Below are positions 49,241 through 59,939 of a DNA stretch of 64,000 nucleotides, one piece after another. Within the stretch, counting starts at the first letter, position 1. Every line of letters begins with the position of its first letter. The DNA comes from Sphagnum compactum (Eukaryota > Bryophyta > Sphagnopsida > Sphagnales). The notes beneath the pieces are model-generated. The model did not search any database. It saw only the letters and a list, made by a program, of their open reading frames with translations, and was not told the origin of the DNA. Where the stretch lies: positions 310,001-374,000 of the forward strand of contig OZ234504.1 in assembly GCA_965153455.1 (NCBI GenBank), written 5' to 3'. The position numbers were made by a program, and so were the translations under genes.

Positions 49241-49303
49241 GGACACAGGTATTGAACCCATTACCTCACCCGCAGAAAAAGCAGTACCAACCACTGGCAG
49301 ACA
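49241..49303 (-). other. tRNA-like (pol III promoter-like) segment
   Basis: On the minus strand a B-box-like GGGTTCAATACC (49248-49259) lies downstream of AGTGGTTGGTACT (49283-49295), which resembles an A box. The spacing is plausible for a tRNA or tRNA-derived SINE head. I could not close an acceptor stem, so this is not called as a tRNA gene. Confidence 0.3.
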
Positions 49304-49818
49304 TTTAAGCACTAAGAAGGAGAAGCTTATTTTTCTTATTTATTGCAGCACAAAGTCAGAAAGGGCGAAAATTTGAAACCCTGCGGCAGAACAACGCAGT
49401 TCTCCGCAGGGCTGCACTGTCAGGCCCGAAACCGGCGCCCGACAGAGCTCGTTCGGGGGTGTTTAGCGCGTCGCCTGGACAACTTCTGGGACCCTGAAAA
49501 AGTACTTGACTTTTTTGACGTGGAAGTGCATTTGTTGACTGGTCCCTGTTTCTCATTGGCTGGATAGTTTCATTTGTCCAAGTGGGTTGCTTTTAGTAGT
49601 CTCCCACATACGTGCAGTCCAAGTTTCAATTTTTGGGTGGGGTTGGGAAAAAGTTAGTAACTAAAACTTGGATGTATGAAATGTTTTTGCAAGGTCACTT
49701 ACTAAGGATTGCTGGAGATGCGCTTAGAATATACGTGGTCTGGTCTTGGCTACCAGTCTCTGACCCTATATACCACATTAAGAGCATCTCCACGCCACAG
49801 TACACAACTCCTTTACAA

Positions 49819-50611
49819 TCTTATATATAAAGTCACTTGTTGCGTCCGTCCGTGCGTCCGTGCGTCCAGGTCCTGACAGTGGAGGTCTTGTCCGTCCGCC
49901 GAGGTCCTGAAACCCAGATCCCAAATTGTAAAAGTGCCTGTCTGTCCGTCCGTCCGTCCGTCGAGGTCGTGAAACCCGGCAGTTCTGTGCACGAAAACCC
50001 GGCAGTTCTGTGATTATGTGGATGAAATTTAGTTCCGTCCAATGAGCTCAGAGTTCTGGATGGGTGGGTGGTTATGAGGAAAGCTGCCTGGCTCCTCTTT
50101 TCCGGGTTTTCGTGAAACCCGGCAGTTCTGTACACGAAAACCCGGCAGTTCTGTGATTATGTGGATGAAATATTATACGTTTTTAGTTCCGTCCAATGAG
50201 CTCAGAGTTCTGGATGGGTGGTTATGGGGATGAGATATCATGTATTTGTAGTTCCGTCCAATTAGGAGGAATGATTTGTGGATGAAATATTAAAGATTTT
50301 GTAGTTTTGTCCACTTAGAGTTTTCGATGGATTGATTATGTGGATGAAATATTTAGGTATTCGTAAGTTCCGTCTAATGATAAGTTTTGCATGGTGATTT
50401 ATTTGGATGAAATATCATGTATTTGTAATTCCGTCCAATGAGCTCAGAGTTCTGGATGGGTGGTTATGTGGATGAAATATTATGTATTTATATAATTCTA
50501 TCCACTGAGGGGTTCTGAATGGATGATTATGTGGATGAAATATCATTATATTTGGACTCCCAGTTTTCTCCCAGTGCCGTGTCGTGCCTTGCAGGCACGG
50601 GGTACCACTAG
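49819..50611 (+). mobile_element. Non-autonomous Helitron 1 (793 bp)
   Basis: Starts TC (TCTTATATATAAAGTCAC) after a host A. Ends CTAG (50608-50611) before a host T. The 3' end has a 6-bp-stem hairpin CGTGCC-TTGCA-GGCACG (50583-50599) eight bases ahead of CTAG. These are the standard Helitron terminal signals, with insertion between A and T. A (GTCC)n-like tract follows the 5' end. The interior is degenerate tandem repeats (AGTTCCGTCCAATGAGCTCA; GTGGATGAAATAT). No Rep/helicase is encoded. Confidence 0.85.
49970..50560. repeat. Minisatellite inside Helitron 1
   Basis: Repeated units combine AAACCCGGCAGTTCTGTG, TTATGTGGATGAAATAT, AGTTCCGTCCAATGAGCTCA and GAGTTCTGGATGGGTGG, spaced at about 60-145 bases. 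Confidence 0.8.
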
Positions 50612-51473
50612 TACTGTTTAATGATCACTACCCCCACCCACAAATGTCATAAAAATCCCTTAAAATTGTCAAAGACCATTTATATCTTTACATATGGATG
50701 AGTAATAGTCACTGTCCAAATCCATAGTAGAAAAAAGATTTTAAAGGAATTAAAATGACCACTGCAAAATGGACATCAATACAGGAGCACAACAGCCTGC
50801 TCCAAGATTTAATGAAAAGGGGTGTTTGCAGGTGTGGGGTGGAGGTGCCCTAACACTTGAAATTTCCTTCCCACCCAAATTCTGATTTGCACACGGAATT
50901 CCACTTTGTAGTTCTTCATAGCCCGCTAATGTTTCTTCATCCCCACTTCACTGGATTTTTGAGTTTTTTGATCCATTGGCAGAGTGGCCAGGTGTTTCAT
51001 GCCGAGTAAAGCTCATGAAGGAGGGTCTGTGAGAATTGGGACCTGCCCTCAGCTCTAGCTAGAGGTGAGTCCTTTATTCTTGGAAATTCTCCTCCTAGGG
51101 CTTTACCTTGCACATAAAGTAGTACAAGGACAGCTTCAAAACATGTGTGTAGATTAATTAACTAATTTTGAAGACTCCTTGTGAAAAATAAATACTTCGG
51201 AATGTTGTAAAAGATGAAACCCTTGCATACCCCATTAAACAAAGCACCCAACAAAGGGAAAAGAAAGAACCCAAAAAAAACCCAAGTGTGAGCCAAAAGA
51301 GCAGAACCCAAATGTTTTGGAACGAATTATGTTTCAGAGCCCAAACCAGTAGCAAGAAGCATATGTAAAAGATGCTTTGTTTTTCTTCTCAAACTTTTGT
51401 TCTTTGAAAATAATATAATTATTGTTGTAGCTAGCTGCCAAGGTGCTATGGTAAAGTAACCTGTTTCGTGCTT
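50612..51473. other. Anonymous intergenic DNA
   Basis: No gene, RNA or repeat recognised. Confidence 0.55.
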
Positions 51474-51768
51474 ACCAAGTAATAACAACCTGTTTACCCT
51501 TACCGACAAATTCACAATTTTTCATTCACCTACCAAGTAACAACAACCTGTTTACCCTTACCCACAAATTCACAATTTTTCATTCACACCTACTAAGTAA
51601 CAACAACCTGTTTACCCTTACCGACAAAGTCACAACTTTTCATTCACACCACCAGGTAACAATAACCTGTTTACCCTTTACCGACAAATTCACAAATATT
51701 TGTTCACCATTACCAAGTAACAACAACCCTTTTACCCTTACCTACAAATTCACAGTTTTTTTTATTAC
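51474..51768. repeat. Minisatellite, five units of 58-60 bp
   Basis: Units begin TACCAAGTAACAACAACCTG, continue TTTACCCTTACCGACAAATT and end TTTTTCATTCACAC-like. The later units diverge and the array stops in a T-rich stretch. Confidence 0.9.
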
Positions 51769-52639
51769 TGTCGGTGTCGATATAATCGGAACTGGTTTAG
51801 AGGAAACAGGTATAGGGTCTAATAGTCCTCAACTTGACAATTCCGCACGGAATTGCTCTAAAATGAAATGAGACAGATGGTACTGAATGTGACCGGATGG
51901 CGGGGCGGGGAAGACGCGGCAGCTTTTCGAGCGATGGCGACGCTCACAGCTCGGATGTTGCTTGCGTTGCGTTTGGTGCGTTTCTCTTTTTTGCGCGCAA
52001 ATTTTGTTGTTGCTCGACTCATTTGCTCGTACATCGGTTTCCCCCAATACGCGCGTCTTGCGTTTCTCGAAGAAGGGGTTGGTGTTCGGTGTCCTTCGAT
52101 CCAGTCGTGTTCCGTCGTCGCCTCTTTCTTCTCTCGCCAAAAAAATATTTAGGAAAGAAGAGTTTCTCCGGCATTTCTCCCCCGTAAGTTAGCTGTATCT
52201 TTTTCCGCCCACGGATTTGCAACGAAGCTCCTTGAGTTCTTCAAAGCCCAAAGTGTGAGAAAAGAAAACTTCTTTATTGTGCGTGGGGCTGATTGTCTGT
52301 CATTCCACTGAGTAAATCTGTTCTGCACAGATTATTGGATATGCTTGCCTGGAATTGGTCTTTCTATTTGTGACTGGCACAAATGCCAAAGATGCAAGAG
52401 TAATAGCGTATTGAAAATCTTTCAGGTACTTCTTTCTTCATACTGAAATTTGACCTGCCTATGAGAAAGTTTGCTAATGCACAACATGCTTCGCTTTTCA
52501 CAAATAAGAGTGTTTTTGCACTGAAGCTCAAAAATTCCAATTGCAATAGACTTAGACTTGAGAAACAAGGCACTTCATGATGCTTCTTACTGCAGATGTT
52601 CGGGGGTCAGAACTTCACTTCTATGACTTGGTTTTTCAG

Positions 52640-53395
52640 GTGTTGCGCTTAGTAAGAGATTAGCCAAGGAAGAAGAGAAATTTGAGCGGCCTTTCCAGTC
52701 CACTTTCCAACTCCAAAGCAAGGTGAAAAAAATTCACATCTTTTAGAGCTTTGGGTGTGACGTGTGTTCCATCATTCCTGGGGGATTTATGTATTGGGGG
52801 TGGACCGGACTCGATTGAAAGCATCCAGGAAAAAACACAGAGCAAAGCACCAACCTTATTTGCAGAAAATGTTGTCTGAGATCCAGTCCCACAAGTGAAA
52901 AGCTCTTCCAGATATTCACTCAAGTTTCCCAATCTTTTTGTTTTGCTGAAACTGTTGCATTACAGGGTGAGAGGCAGATTGAAGCTGGCAGGGTGGCACT
53001 CAGCAATATGCTAGGGAGCAAAGGGTACTTCTATGGTCAGTCTCGAATTGCCATCCCACCAAAATTCAGAGTGGGCATATACACCTTCTCTTTCAACCTT
53101 TCATACTCTTTCTTCCTTTAGCGCTTTGTGCAAAAGCAGAAGACTCCTCAATCACCGCTGCCCTTTCAATATTCACACTGACAGATGCCCTATAAATGAA
53201 CTTGAGATTGAGCTTTTTCTGCACATCATGTTTTCCATAGTGAAATGATCCTCTGGTGCATGCTTGCTATTCTGTGTGTTGAGCAGGATTCCAAAACAAA
53301 AAATGGAGACTATTGGGAATGTTGGCCTACACGGCAGTTCTGTGCCGCTCCTTTTTTCCTCAAGGCTTCCTTTGGGATGAGGGGTTCCATCAGCT
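52640..53395 (+). pseudogene. Glucosidase I (GH63, GCS1-like) exon fragments
   Basis: Glucosidase I trims the outer glucose of N-glycans in the ER. Three pieces are visible. 52640-52722 lies between cag and GTG and includes EEEKFERPFQSTFQL. 52966 onward, after tacag, reads GERQIEAGRVALSNMLGSKG then YFYGQSRIAIPPKFR. From about 53288, after gagcag, GDYWECWP is followed, after a frameshift, by [19 protein letters not shown], the family's signature block. The frameshift, missing residues between WP and YTAV, and absence of the rest of a protein of about 850 residues mark it as a fragment. Introns are retained. The identification rests mainly on the [11 protein letters not shown] and YFYGQS blocks. 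Confidence 0.75.
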
Positions 53396-53848
53396 TTTGA
53401 TCAGTTGAAAAAAGATGGGTGTGTTTTGGATCTTGATCCAGGCTATGACAAGGAGGAGATTCTCCTCATTGATGATCTTCTTTGTATATTTCTTCTGCAA
53501 TATGCGCAGTCAAAAGAGTAGTATTATTCTTGCATGGAGATCCCTGTCAGAGCTGGTATAGGTGAGTCAGGTATAGGGTCCAATAGTATGGTCATCAACT
53601 TGATGATTATGAAAACATTCTGTGTGGAATTCATTATGAAGAGAATTTAGGCCTGTTTTGCGTGCAATTTTTGAATATGAGATGGTGGTGGTCTGGATCT
53701 TCCTTTGTTTCAATGTGAAGGAGCTTCAGAATCAACTGCCATCGCAGGCAGTGAGGGAAACTGGCAGAAAAGAGTAGGAAAGCATAAGTCTTGTCAGAGT
53801 CTAAAAGAACATGCTATGATAGTATATCACCACGTAAGAGAGGACTAC

Positions 53849-54076
53849 CTGCTGAAGTACTCTGAGTGTGGTGAGCTTTTCCAAAGCAGGGACATACTGC
53901 TCAAGCTGCACTTCTGGAACTGGTGATGCAGATGACAGCTTGTCACTGAGCTTCGAAAGCCTCAACATGTGGGGCTGAACCTTTGCTGCAAGGTCAAGCG
54001 GGTGGAACTCATTCTCAACTAAATTGTACAGATCCTTCACTTCCTGAGAGACATAAGTGAGCAGACCCTTTGCAAC
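53849..54076 (-). pseudogene. Single intact exon of eIF3a
   Basis: The exon is 76 codons bounded by gcag on the 5' side and GTAGTC on the 3' side. It reads [20 protein letters not shown], then [20 protein letters not shown], a central stretch, and [20 protein letters not shown]. This is the N-terminal region of translation initiation factor 3 subunit a, a core eIF3 scaffold. The exon has no stop or frameshift, but I found no neighbouring eIF3a exon on either side. It lies on the strand opposite to the glucosidase I and GCN2 fragments that flank it, so it is a displaced gene piece. Confidence 0.85.
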
Positions 54077-54899
54077 CTGCATGTTAACCAGCACCAACCA
54101 ATAAAATAGAATGGGTTCAGAGATCCTGTAGACTGACAAGGAAAAGAACAATATTTCAGACAAATGCTTCTGATTTCTCCAAATCCTCTGACCAGCTCTT
54201 CAAAGAGATTACAGCCCTGTAAGTGGCATCTTGCAAAAGGACCACCTGCATGTGCTCTAGGGTTTGATATGGTATCCAGGTGTTTGGAATTTTTTTGGCA
54301 AGCTGAGGTTCTGGTGAGAGGATTAGCTGTACAGATTTTGTGAACAGTTTTCAATCCCTGCTATTGTTCAAGATGATTTTAACCTAATATAGGAGCATCC
54401 TGTTGCTGAATTCTCTATCCACATCAGTTGAAAAAAATCAGGGTGCTGTTATAGAGAGAGTGAGAGCAGAAATTCTGGTTGAGAACACTGGACAATTTGC
54501 ACTGTCTTGTGCCTCATCCATTTCTGAGATTCAGTAGCCTACAGTTCTGATCAAAGTTTTGGAATGTGCACAAAGGGTCCCAAGTTGAGGTAGCCTGCTT
54601 TGGGAAGTGAAATTGCTGTAGACTTTGAAGTTGTAGACTTTGTGGTATATTGTGTACTGAACAAAATGTGAACCATCAATAATTACCGGATCCAGGCTTG
54701 CAGGTTGAGCATGTGAGTTAAGGTTTAAGGACCCACTTGTGTACTGGAAATTAGTTTTTGAGTGATTTGTCTTCACTATCTTTCTGATAAAGCATCATTC
54801 TGATTTAAGGTAGTTTAGGATCCCCCCAGAGACGAAGAAATTTTTCCATTGCAACTACTTGCTAGATTCCTCAGAAAACCTCCTCAACTTGGAAGATAA

Positions 54900-55562
54900 A
54901 GAAGAAAACTTCTGACCATTTCCTGCTGCTGTGTAGACCTCTTTCTGTGGATGACAGTGGCAATGAAGAAATAATCTTGGCAGAGCTTGTTGTCAGGTAT
55001 GCGGCTGCAATCTCTTGTCCACTGTGGATGCCAAGTGTTTTGGAGTTCAAAAACACTGAAATCTTATCTTCATCCATGGTTTTCTAGAGCTGATTGTACA
55101 GTGGAGAACTTCAAAGAGCTTGGAAACCTGATCACAGGATGGCTGATGCTTATATTTATTCTTTTGACTTGTTGATATAAGTTTAGAGATTTTGCCTTGG
55201 CTCCTTTGGAGTAGGTGAGTCAGATGTTTACAGGTATGGTTTTAAGGCTTTCAACCACTTTTTTGTGGTGACTGCAGGTGTTTACCAGGATACCCAGCTT
55301 CATGTTGCTTCAAAGAAAGGGCTGTCAGAAGAGCAGTCTCAATGTCTGCATACTATGCTTGTAGAGCAGGTATCCCACACTTTGATGCACCATTTGTAGC
55401 TTTCTGTTATTTTTCCAAGAAAAGTTGGTGCTAATCCACAGGATCATTTGTCCTGTGAATTTTGTAGGTTGCGTCTTTGGCAAGAGAAGGATGTGTTATG
55501 GTTTTCAACTTGATGAAGGCAGCACAAGAATTTTTATCTGAGTCCAATTTGACCTTTATGTG
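54900..55562 (+). pseudogene. GCN2 RWD-domain exons, pseudogene
   Basis: GCN2 is the eIF2-alpha kinase that senses uncharged tRNA; its N-terminal RWD domain binds GCN1. Three exons are visible. About 54900-54996 has SVDDSGNEEIILAELVVR before GTATG. 55278-55369 has CLPGYP joining in phase to the first exon, then, one frame off, HVASKKGLSEEQSQCLHTML before GTATC. 55468-55562 has LAREGCVMVFNLMKAAQEFL and SESNL. The VRCLPGYP, AREG-VM-FNL and AAQEFLSE blocks are those of plant GCN2. The frameshift inside exon 2 and absence of the kinase domain indicate a dead fragment. Confidence 0.72.
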
Positions 55563-55739
55563 GGTACTACATGCATGCAGAAGTAATCCAATCACCTGTT
55601 GACACTGCATAGTGGTAGGTCCATTGTGTTTTTACAATCTAGGGAGAGTGCTCCTGGACTGCATTCATATTTTATTGTGAGGAAAGTTGAACAACATTGA
55701 CATATTGAAGTTTGACAAATAACCTAAGGTTGAAACTCC

Positions 55740-56565
55740 TCAGGGCTCACTGTTGATGCCAGCACCAGCAGAGGACGAGAGCTGGGGTAAAAGTGGCCCA
55801 GTGGCCCCTGCATATGGAGATCTGGGTGAGTCAGGCTCTGAAGATTAGGTCTTTTTTGAACTATTCAGCCAGGGATGTGGTGAGAGTGATAACCACTAGG
55901 ACAAAATTCCTGAGATGGGGGTAGGGCCCACCCACATGCATGCCTCTGCAAAAATAGATACCTTGCTGGAAGAAGTTCATATTAAGGAGGAGGCTAGTAA
56001 AGACCTCCTGGGGAGAGTGGTTTCGCTCAGAGGGATGTAGAAAGGGCTAACTGCAAAACAGAAAGCTGGAAAATCCAAAGGCCATTCAGTCAGTGAAGTA
56101 GTACCCATTGCTAAAGAGGTTGAGGAACGGGAGACCAAAGTTGCACCTTCAGCAAAGAATGCACAATCAAGCTGTGTCACAGAGGTGATGCAGCATGTTT
56201 GCAGTGGTTTGTTGCAGATGGGGCTTGCTGTAGAGGTAAGCATAGCTACAGAAGACTTTTGCTGCACTTAAGTAATTGGACTGTAGCTCTGAGAATATTT
56301 TAAAATTGTCCATGTGCAAATAAACTGTATCTATGTACCAGGATGTCCCAATTTTAAAGCAGGAGGGGTAATTTCATGTGCAACAAACAGTGCTTCCTGA
56401 ATGCAGTTCCAATTCACCCAGGATCTTGAACATGTTTCCAGTTCACCTACAGATTCTGAGGAGGATGAGAACGAATCAGATTCTTCATCTGAGAATGAAA
56501 TACCAATGTTGACAGAGCCTCGAAGATGCTATCATGCAGTCTATCCAAAAAGTCCTGGTTTTGGT
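55740..56565 (+). pseudogene. Possible further GCN2-side exons (uncertain)
   Basis: Open pieces between AG and GT signals occur at about 55744-55825 (APAEDESWGKSGPVAPAYG), 55975-56235 (KGHSVSEVVPIAKEVEERET after a stop) and 56401-56565 (acidic SSPTDSEEDENESDSSSENE). The acidic serine-rich piece would fit the linker that follows the GCN2 RWD domain. I cannot tie the others to any gene. Confidence 0.35.
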
Positions 56566-57842
56566 ACAACCTCCTCGCAAACAAGACCCTTAATGTTTTG
56601 ATGGTAGACAGTGCAGTGCAGGTGGTAAAGTGTATACAAAGGAAGCATGTTGGGTATTGTCCAGTTTGACAGTTTTGGGATTGAATGACAGAAAGTGTAG
56701 TAGTAGAAAAGGGGAAGAAGAGTAATGAAGTGAGTATATACCTTGACAATAAGATGCTTCTGAATTGCATGAAAAACTGCAGTTGCATTGCACCTGCTGC
56801 GTCTTGTGTGTGGACCGAGAGGACTGCTGCCAGATGCATTGCCAGTTTTGGCCACTCAATTACAAAACCTTGGGGTACATTGCTTTCGTTAGCTAAACCC
56901 TGAAGAGTTCAAAACTGTCTGATATTCATCTAGAAGTTTCAAGCATATGTGGATTGAGTGGTTACCTCTCTGAGTTTCTCTTAGGATTATCAGACATACT
57001 TTTAAGTGCAAACACTGAGTTTCATGTGGAATTATCAAGCATATGTACATTTAGTGGCTTGCTTGGTATTTCCGATTCTCATCATGTTTTCTGCAGCTGC
57101 CAAACATTCAGCCTCCAATTTGATCCTATGTGCATTGTTTCCCTGTGGCTCTTGCCTCAATGGGCAAAGGATTTGCTCACTCATCAACCTGATGTCTTTG
57201 ATGCAGCCTCCCATCACTCCTTTGCACATCAAGTCCACCCAAGGCGGTTGTGTTTAAGGCACATTAATTTTTTTCAACAAGACAAAACAAAACAAACTAC
57301 CTTACTTAAGAAAAGCATAAAGTTTGGAAACATGTTGTGCAGTGATTCTTTTTCCAATTCTGTGATGTAGCCAAAGTGGTGATCATATAGACAAAAAAAT
57401 GTAGGCACACCCATGAATTAGATGAGGTGAATATACACCCATACTAGGTATAATAAGGTATTGCTGAAACAAGTGGCTCAGTGCAGAATGGTTCTGCCCT
57501 TTATGGCAAGTTAGCAAGTTCAAAGTTCAATTAATCATGACAGATGATAACACCAGGTAACTTGTTTATGCAATCTGTAGGAAAATTAAATTTGATAATA
57601 TTCTTTAAAAAACTAAAATAATACAAGTAGGTCTCCAGATGTCACTGACAAAGTGGTCCCCATTTCAAGCCAAGATTGTATCCCCAAATCCTACACAAAT
57701 GCAAAGTCTCTTCCCTCTGGGCAGAACCCACAAAAGGTTTGTACTTCAGTGTCTACGTAACTATTATTGCCCAATGTGCCCCTAGGGTTCACATCCATGG
57801 GCCCCACTAACCTAGCCACAAACTTGGGAAACAAAATTATAA
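56566..57842. other. Unassigned DNA beside the gene-fragment mosaic
   Basis: A plus ORF at 56954-57370 and a minus ORF at 57035-57238 show no domain I know. The base composition is like the neighbouring fragments, so unrecognised exons are possible. Confidence 0.45.
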
Positions 57843-58278
57843 TCATATATATTAATTCTGACAGTCCGTCTGTCTGTGACGGAGGTTTTGGGGGGTGGGG
57901 GAGGGAGAGGCCGGTGAAGCAGTGGGTGACAGGTGACGGGGCGAGGGGGGGCCATCAGGGGGAGGGGCCAGCATGGGGCGGGAAGTTAATTATATATAAC
58001 AAGGGAAGGGGGGGGGGGGGGGAGGATCAACGGGTTTAAAGAATAGGAGTGGAAAATGCGAAGGACGGGGGGGGGGGGTCGACGGGGTAAAAAATCGAAG
58101 TGGGCAATGGGAAGGACCGGGCAGGGGGGAGCTCGATGGGTGCATTATGCACCGGGTTCGGAGTGAAAAATGCGAAGGATGGGGGGGGGGTCGACGGGGT
58201 AAAAAACCGAAGTGGGCAATGGGAAGGACCGGGCGGGGGGGAACTGGACTGGTGCATTATGCACCGGGTTCACACTAG
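57843..58278 (+). mobile_element. Non-autonomous Helitron 2 (436 bp)
   Basis: Starts TC (TCATATATATTAATTCTGAC then GTCCGTCTGTCTG) after a host A. Ends CTAG (58275-58278) before a host T. A hairpin GGTGCA-TTA-TGCACC (58251-58265) lies nine bases ahead of CTAG. The 5' end resembles Helitron 1. The G-rich interior holds two tandem units of about 113 bases (about 58046-58155 and 58160-58270), so the terminal hairpin also occurs once internally (about 58139-58153) without the CTAG. Confidence 0.82.
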
Positions 58279-58965
58279 TTGCACTATAATTTACATCAAT
58301 TTGAGGTTGTTTGGCATGGAGAAGAGCTTGAGACAATTTTGAGGGATTTGTAATATATGGGCCAGCCCTTTAACTTTTGCATAGTTCATATATAGTTTAG
58401 TTCATATGTATGAACTATATGTTGCATGCACAAGATAAGTTTCCAAATGATATCTTTTTGGATAGCTTTATTTGATCTTGAAATATCATGAAATTGTTCA
58501 TCCATTCATTTATCACATTTCATCCACAAATTAAGTTTAGTCCATGAAAGTTCATCCATTGAAATTCATGAATGATATTTCATGGACGTCCATCCATGTA
58601 TATGGATGCAGTGTAAACACCTGAAATAAAACTTAGAGTGGTTCAAATTTTTTCTTATTTTTCATAACTGTGGGGGTCTTGGGGTCATCTTGTGTAGTTA
58701 TTTTTGTCCTTGAGGCAAGTTGTGCTCCTCTTCCTCCTCCTCCCTATGTAAGTCAAAGGCTGGCGAATCAAGAAGGAACATAGCAACAAGAAGATTTAGA
58801 AAAGAAAGAAGAGAAGGTGATGGAATCTTTATTGCTATAGAATCTTTATTACATGACAAAACAATAGCTCAGAGAAATAATGATTGTGGAAGTTGCTTGT
58901 GGCTGCGACTTATCTGAGAGAATTGTTTTCCAAGGAGATTTGCATAACTGAATGAAAGAATATGT
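58279..58965. other. Unassigned DNA between Helitron 2 and the ValRS fragment
   Basis: No gene recognised. The part after 58750 is purine-rich and could be a decayed lysine-rich N-terminal exon of ValRS. Confidence 0.45.
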
Positions 58966-58970
58966 ACATA

Positions 58971-59405
58971 AAAGAAGAGTTGAAGAAGCTAAAAGAAACC
59001 CAAAAAGGCAAAGGCTCTAAAAGCTCCAACTCCACCCTCAAAGAAGTTTGAACAGAAAGCAAAGAAAGCAATAATTGCAAGCAATGATGTAGACGTAGTG
59101 GATCCCTTCACACCTGCAGGAGATTAAAAACTATTAGCTCTGTATATGGATGGCCAAATCTGACAACCTTAAGGTAGTTGAAGCATCGGGAGTGACTTGC
59201 AAAATCTACATCACACATTTGTATCCATTATTGCCAAATTCAATGATGTTTTCTTTGTTTTCTTTACCAATTCTTAAGTTCCTTGGGGTTTCTTTTTTCT
59301 TTCTTTTTTTGCAAATGGTATGAATGGTGGGAGAAGTCAGGCATCTTTGTCATTGATCCCGAAATCAAGAAGCCACCATTTGTGATGCCACAATTTTGTA
59401 GCATT
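58971..59405 (+). pseudogene. Valyl-tRNA synthetase 5' exons, pseudogene
   Basis: ValRS charges tRNA-Val. The first piece (58971-59160) reads KEELKKLKETQK and, after a frameshift, APTPPSKKFEQKAKKAIIAS, then VDVVDPFTPAGD, a stop, KLLALYM. The second (59316-59405) reads WYEWWEKSGIFVIDPEIKKP then PFVMPQF. The Lys-rich leader, the DP-TP-G-KKLL block and WY-WWEKSGFF followed by KPPFV are characteristic of eukaryotic ValRS just before its HIGH region, which is missing here. The acceptor before the second piece appears mutated (tttttgcaaa). Frameshift plus stop show decay. Confidence 0.75.
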
Positions 59406-59481
59406 ACATCTGAGTGCGATTTTTCTTTGGTTCACAAAATTTCCAAACTACCAAGAAATCGCATAAACTATGTTCATTGAA

Positions 59482-59726
59482 GCATAGTAGTGCATTCCTT
59501 CATCCACCAAACTTGCAAGCCTACAAATTGACAAAAGACAAACAATTTAAGTGATGTCATTTGGCTTTGCACCTTCTTCACATATTTGTCCAAAATTTTG
59601 AAGATCTTCTTTACCATGCCCATGGGGTCACATCCTCCAAGTATGGCATTCCAAAAGACCACATTTCCAAATGGCATCTTGTCGAACACTCTCTAGGCAT
59701 ACTCCATGCTCCCACATGTTGCATAT
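59482..59726 (-). pseudogene. PPR protein fragment, interrupted by a copia element
   Basis: On the minus strand: YATCGSMEYA, a TAG, RVFDKMPFGNVVFWNAILGG, then decayed repeat text and, after a frameshift, LASLVDEGMHYYASM. This is the succession of PLS-type pentatricopeptide repeats near the C terminus of plant organelle RNA-editing/processing factors. Two breaks are visible. The codons upstream of YATCG are cut off at the TGTAGAG start of the copia LTR (59727), so the retroelement landed in this gene piece. Confidence 0.82.
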
Positions 59727-59938
59727 TGTAGAGAATATGAAAGATTAGGGTTATAGTTTAGTCTAATTGGTTACACACAGAAGTCTTGGATTAATCCATC
59801 TGAAAGGACATGAATGTTTAAAGAGGTTACACCCTCGCATTATAAAGACTATAATTCTTTTGAACAACAACTATAATACATATTTCTTTCTTACCTCACC
59901 ATGAGTCTTCCTTCATGTCCACTTTATTGAGTTTTGAT
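59727..59938 (+). repeat. 5' LTR of the copia element (~212 bp)
   Basis: Begins TGTAGAGAATATG where PPR codons stop and ends just before the primer site (…TTGAGTTTTGATA). Short, as usual for copia. Without a 3' LTR in view the boundaries rest on the PPR junction and the primer site. Confidence 0.65.
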
Positions 59939-59939
59939 A

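Noticed and set aside
49241-49303. Functional tRNA gene
   Set aside because: No acceptor stem or convincing anticodon arm; kept only as a weak tRNA-like segment.
51474-51768. CRISPR-like array
   Set aside because: Repeats are contiguous 58-60-bp units without unique spacers, in a plant genome; a minisatellite.
57900-58230. G-rich tract as telomeric or ribosomal spacer DNA
   Set aside because: No telomere unit, and the tract lies wholly within the bounds of Helitron 2.
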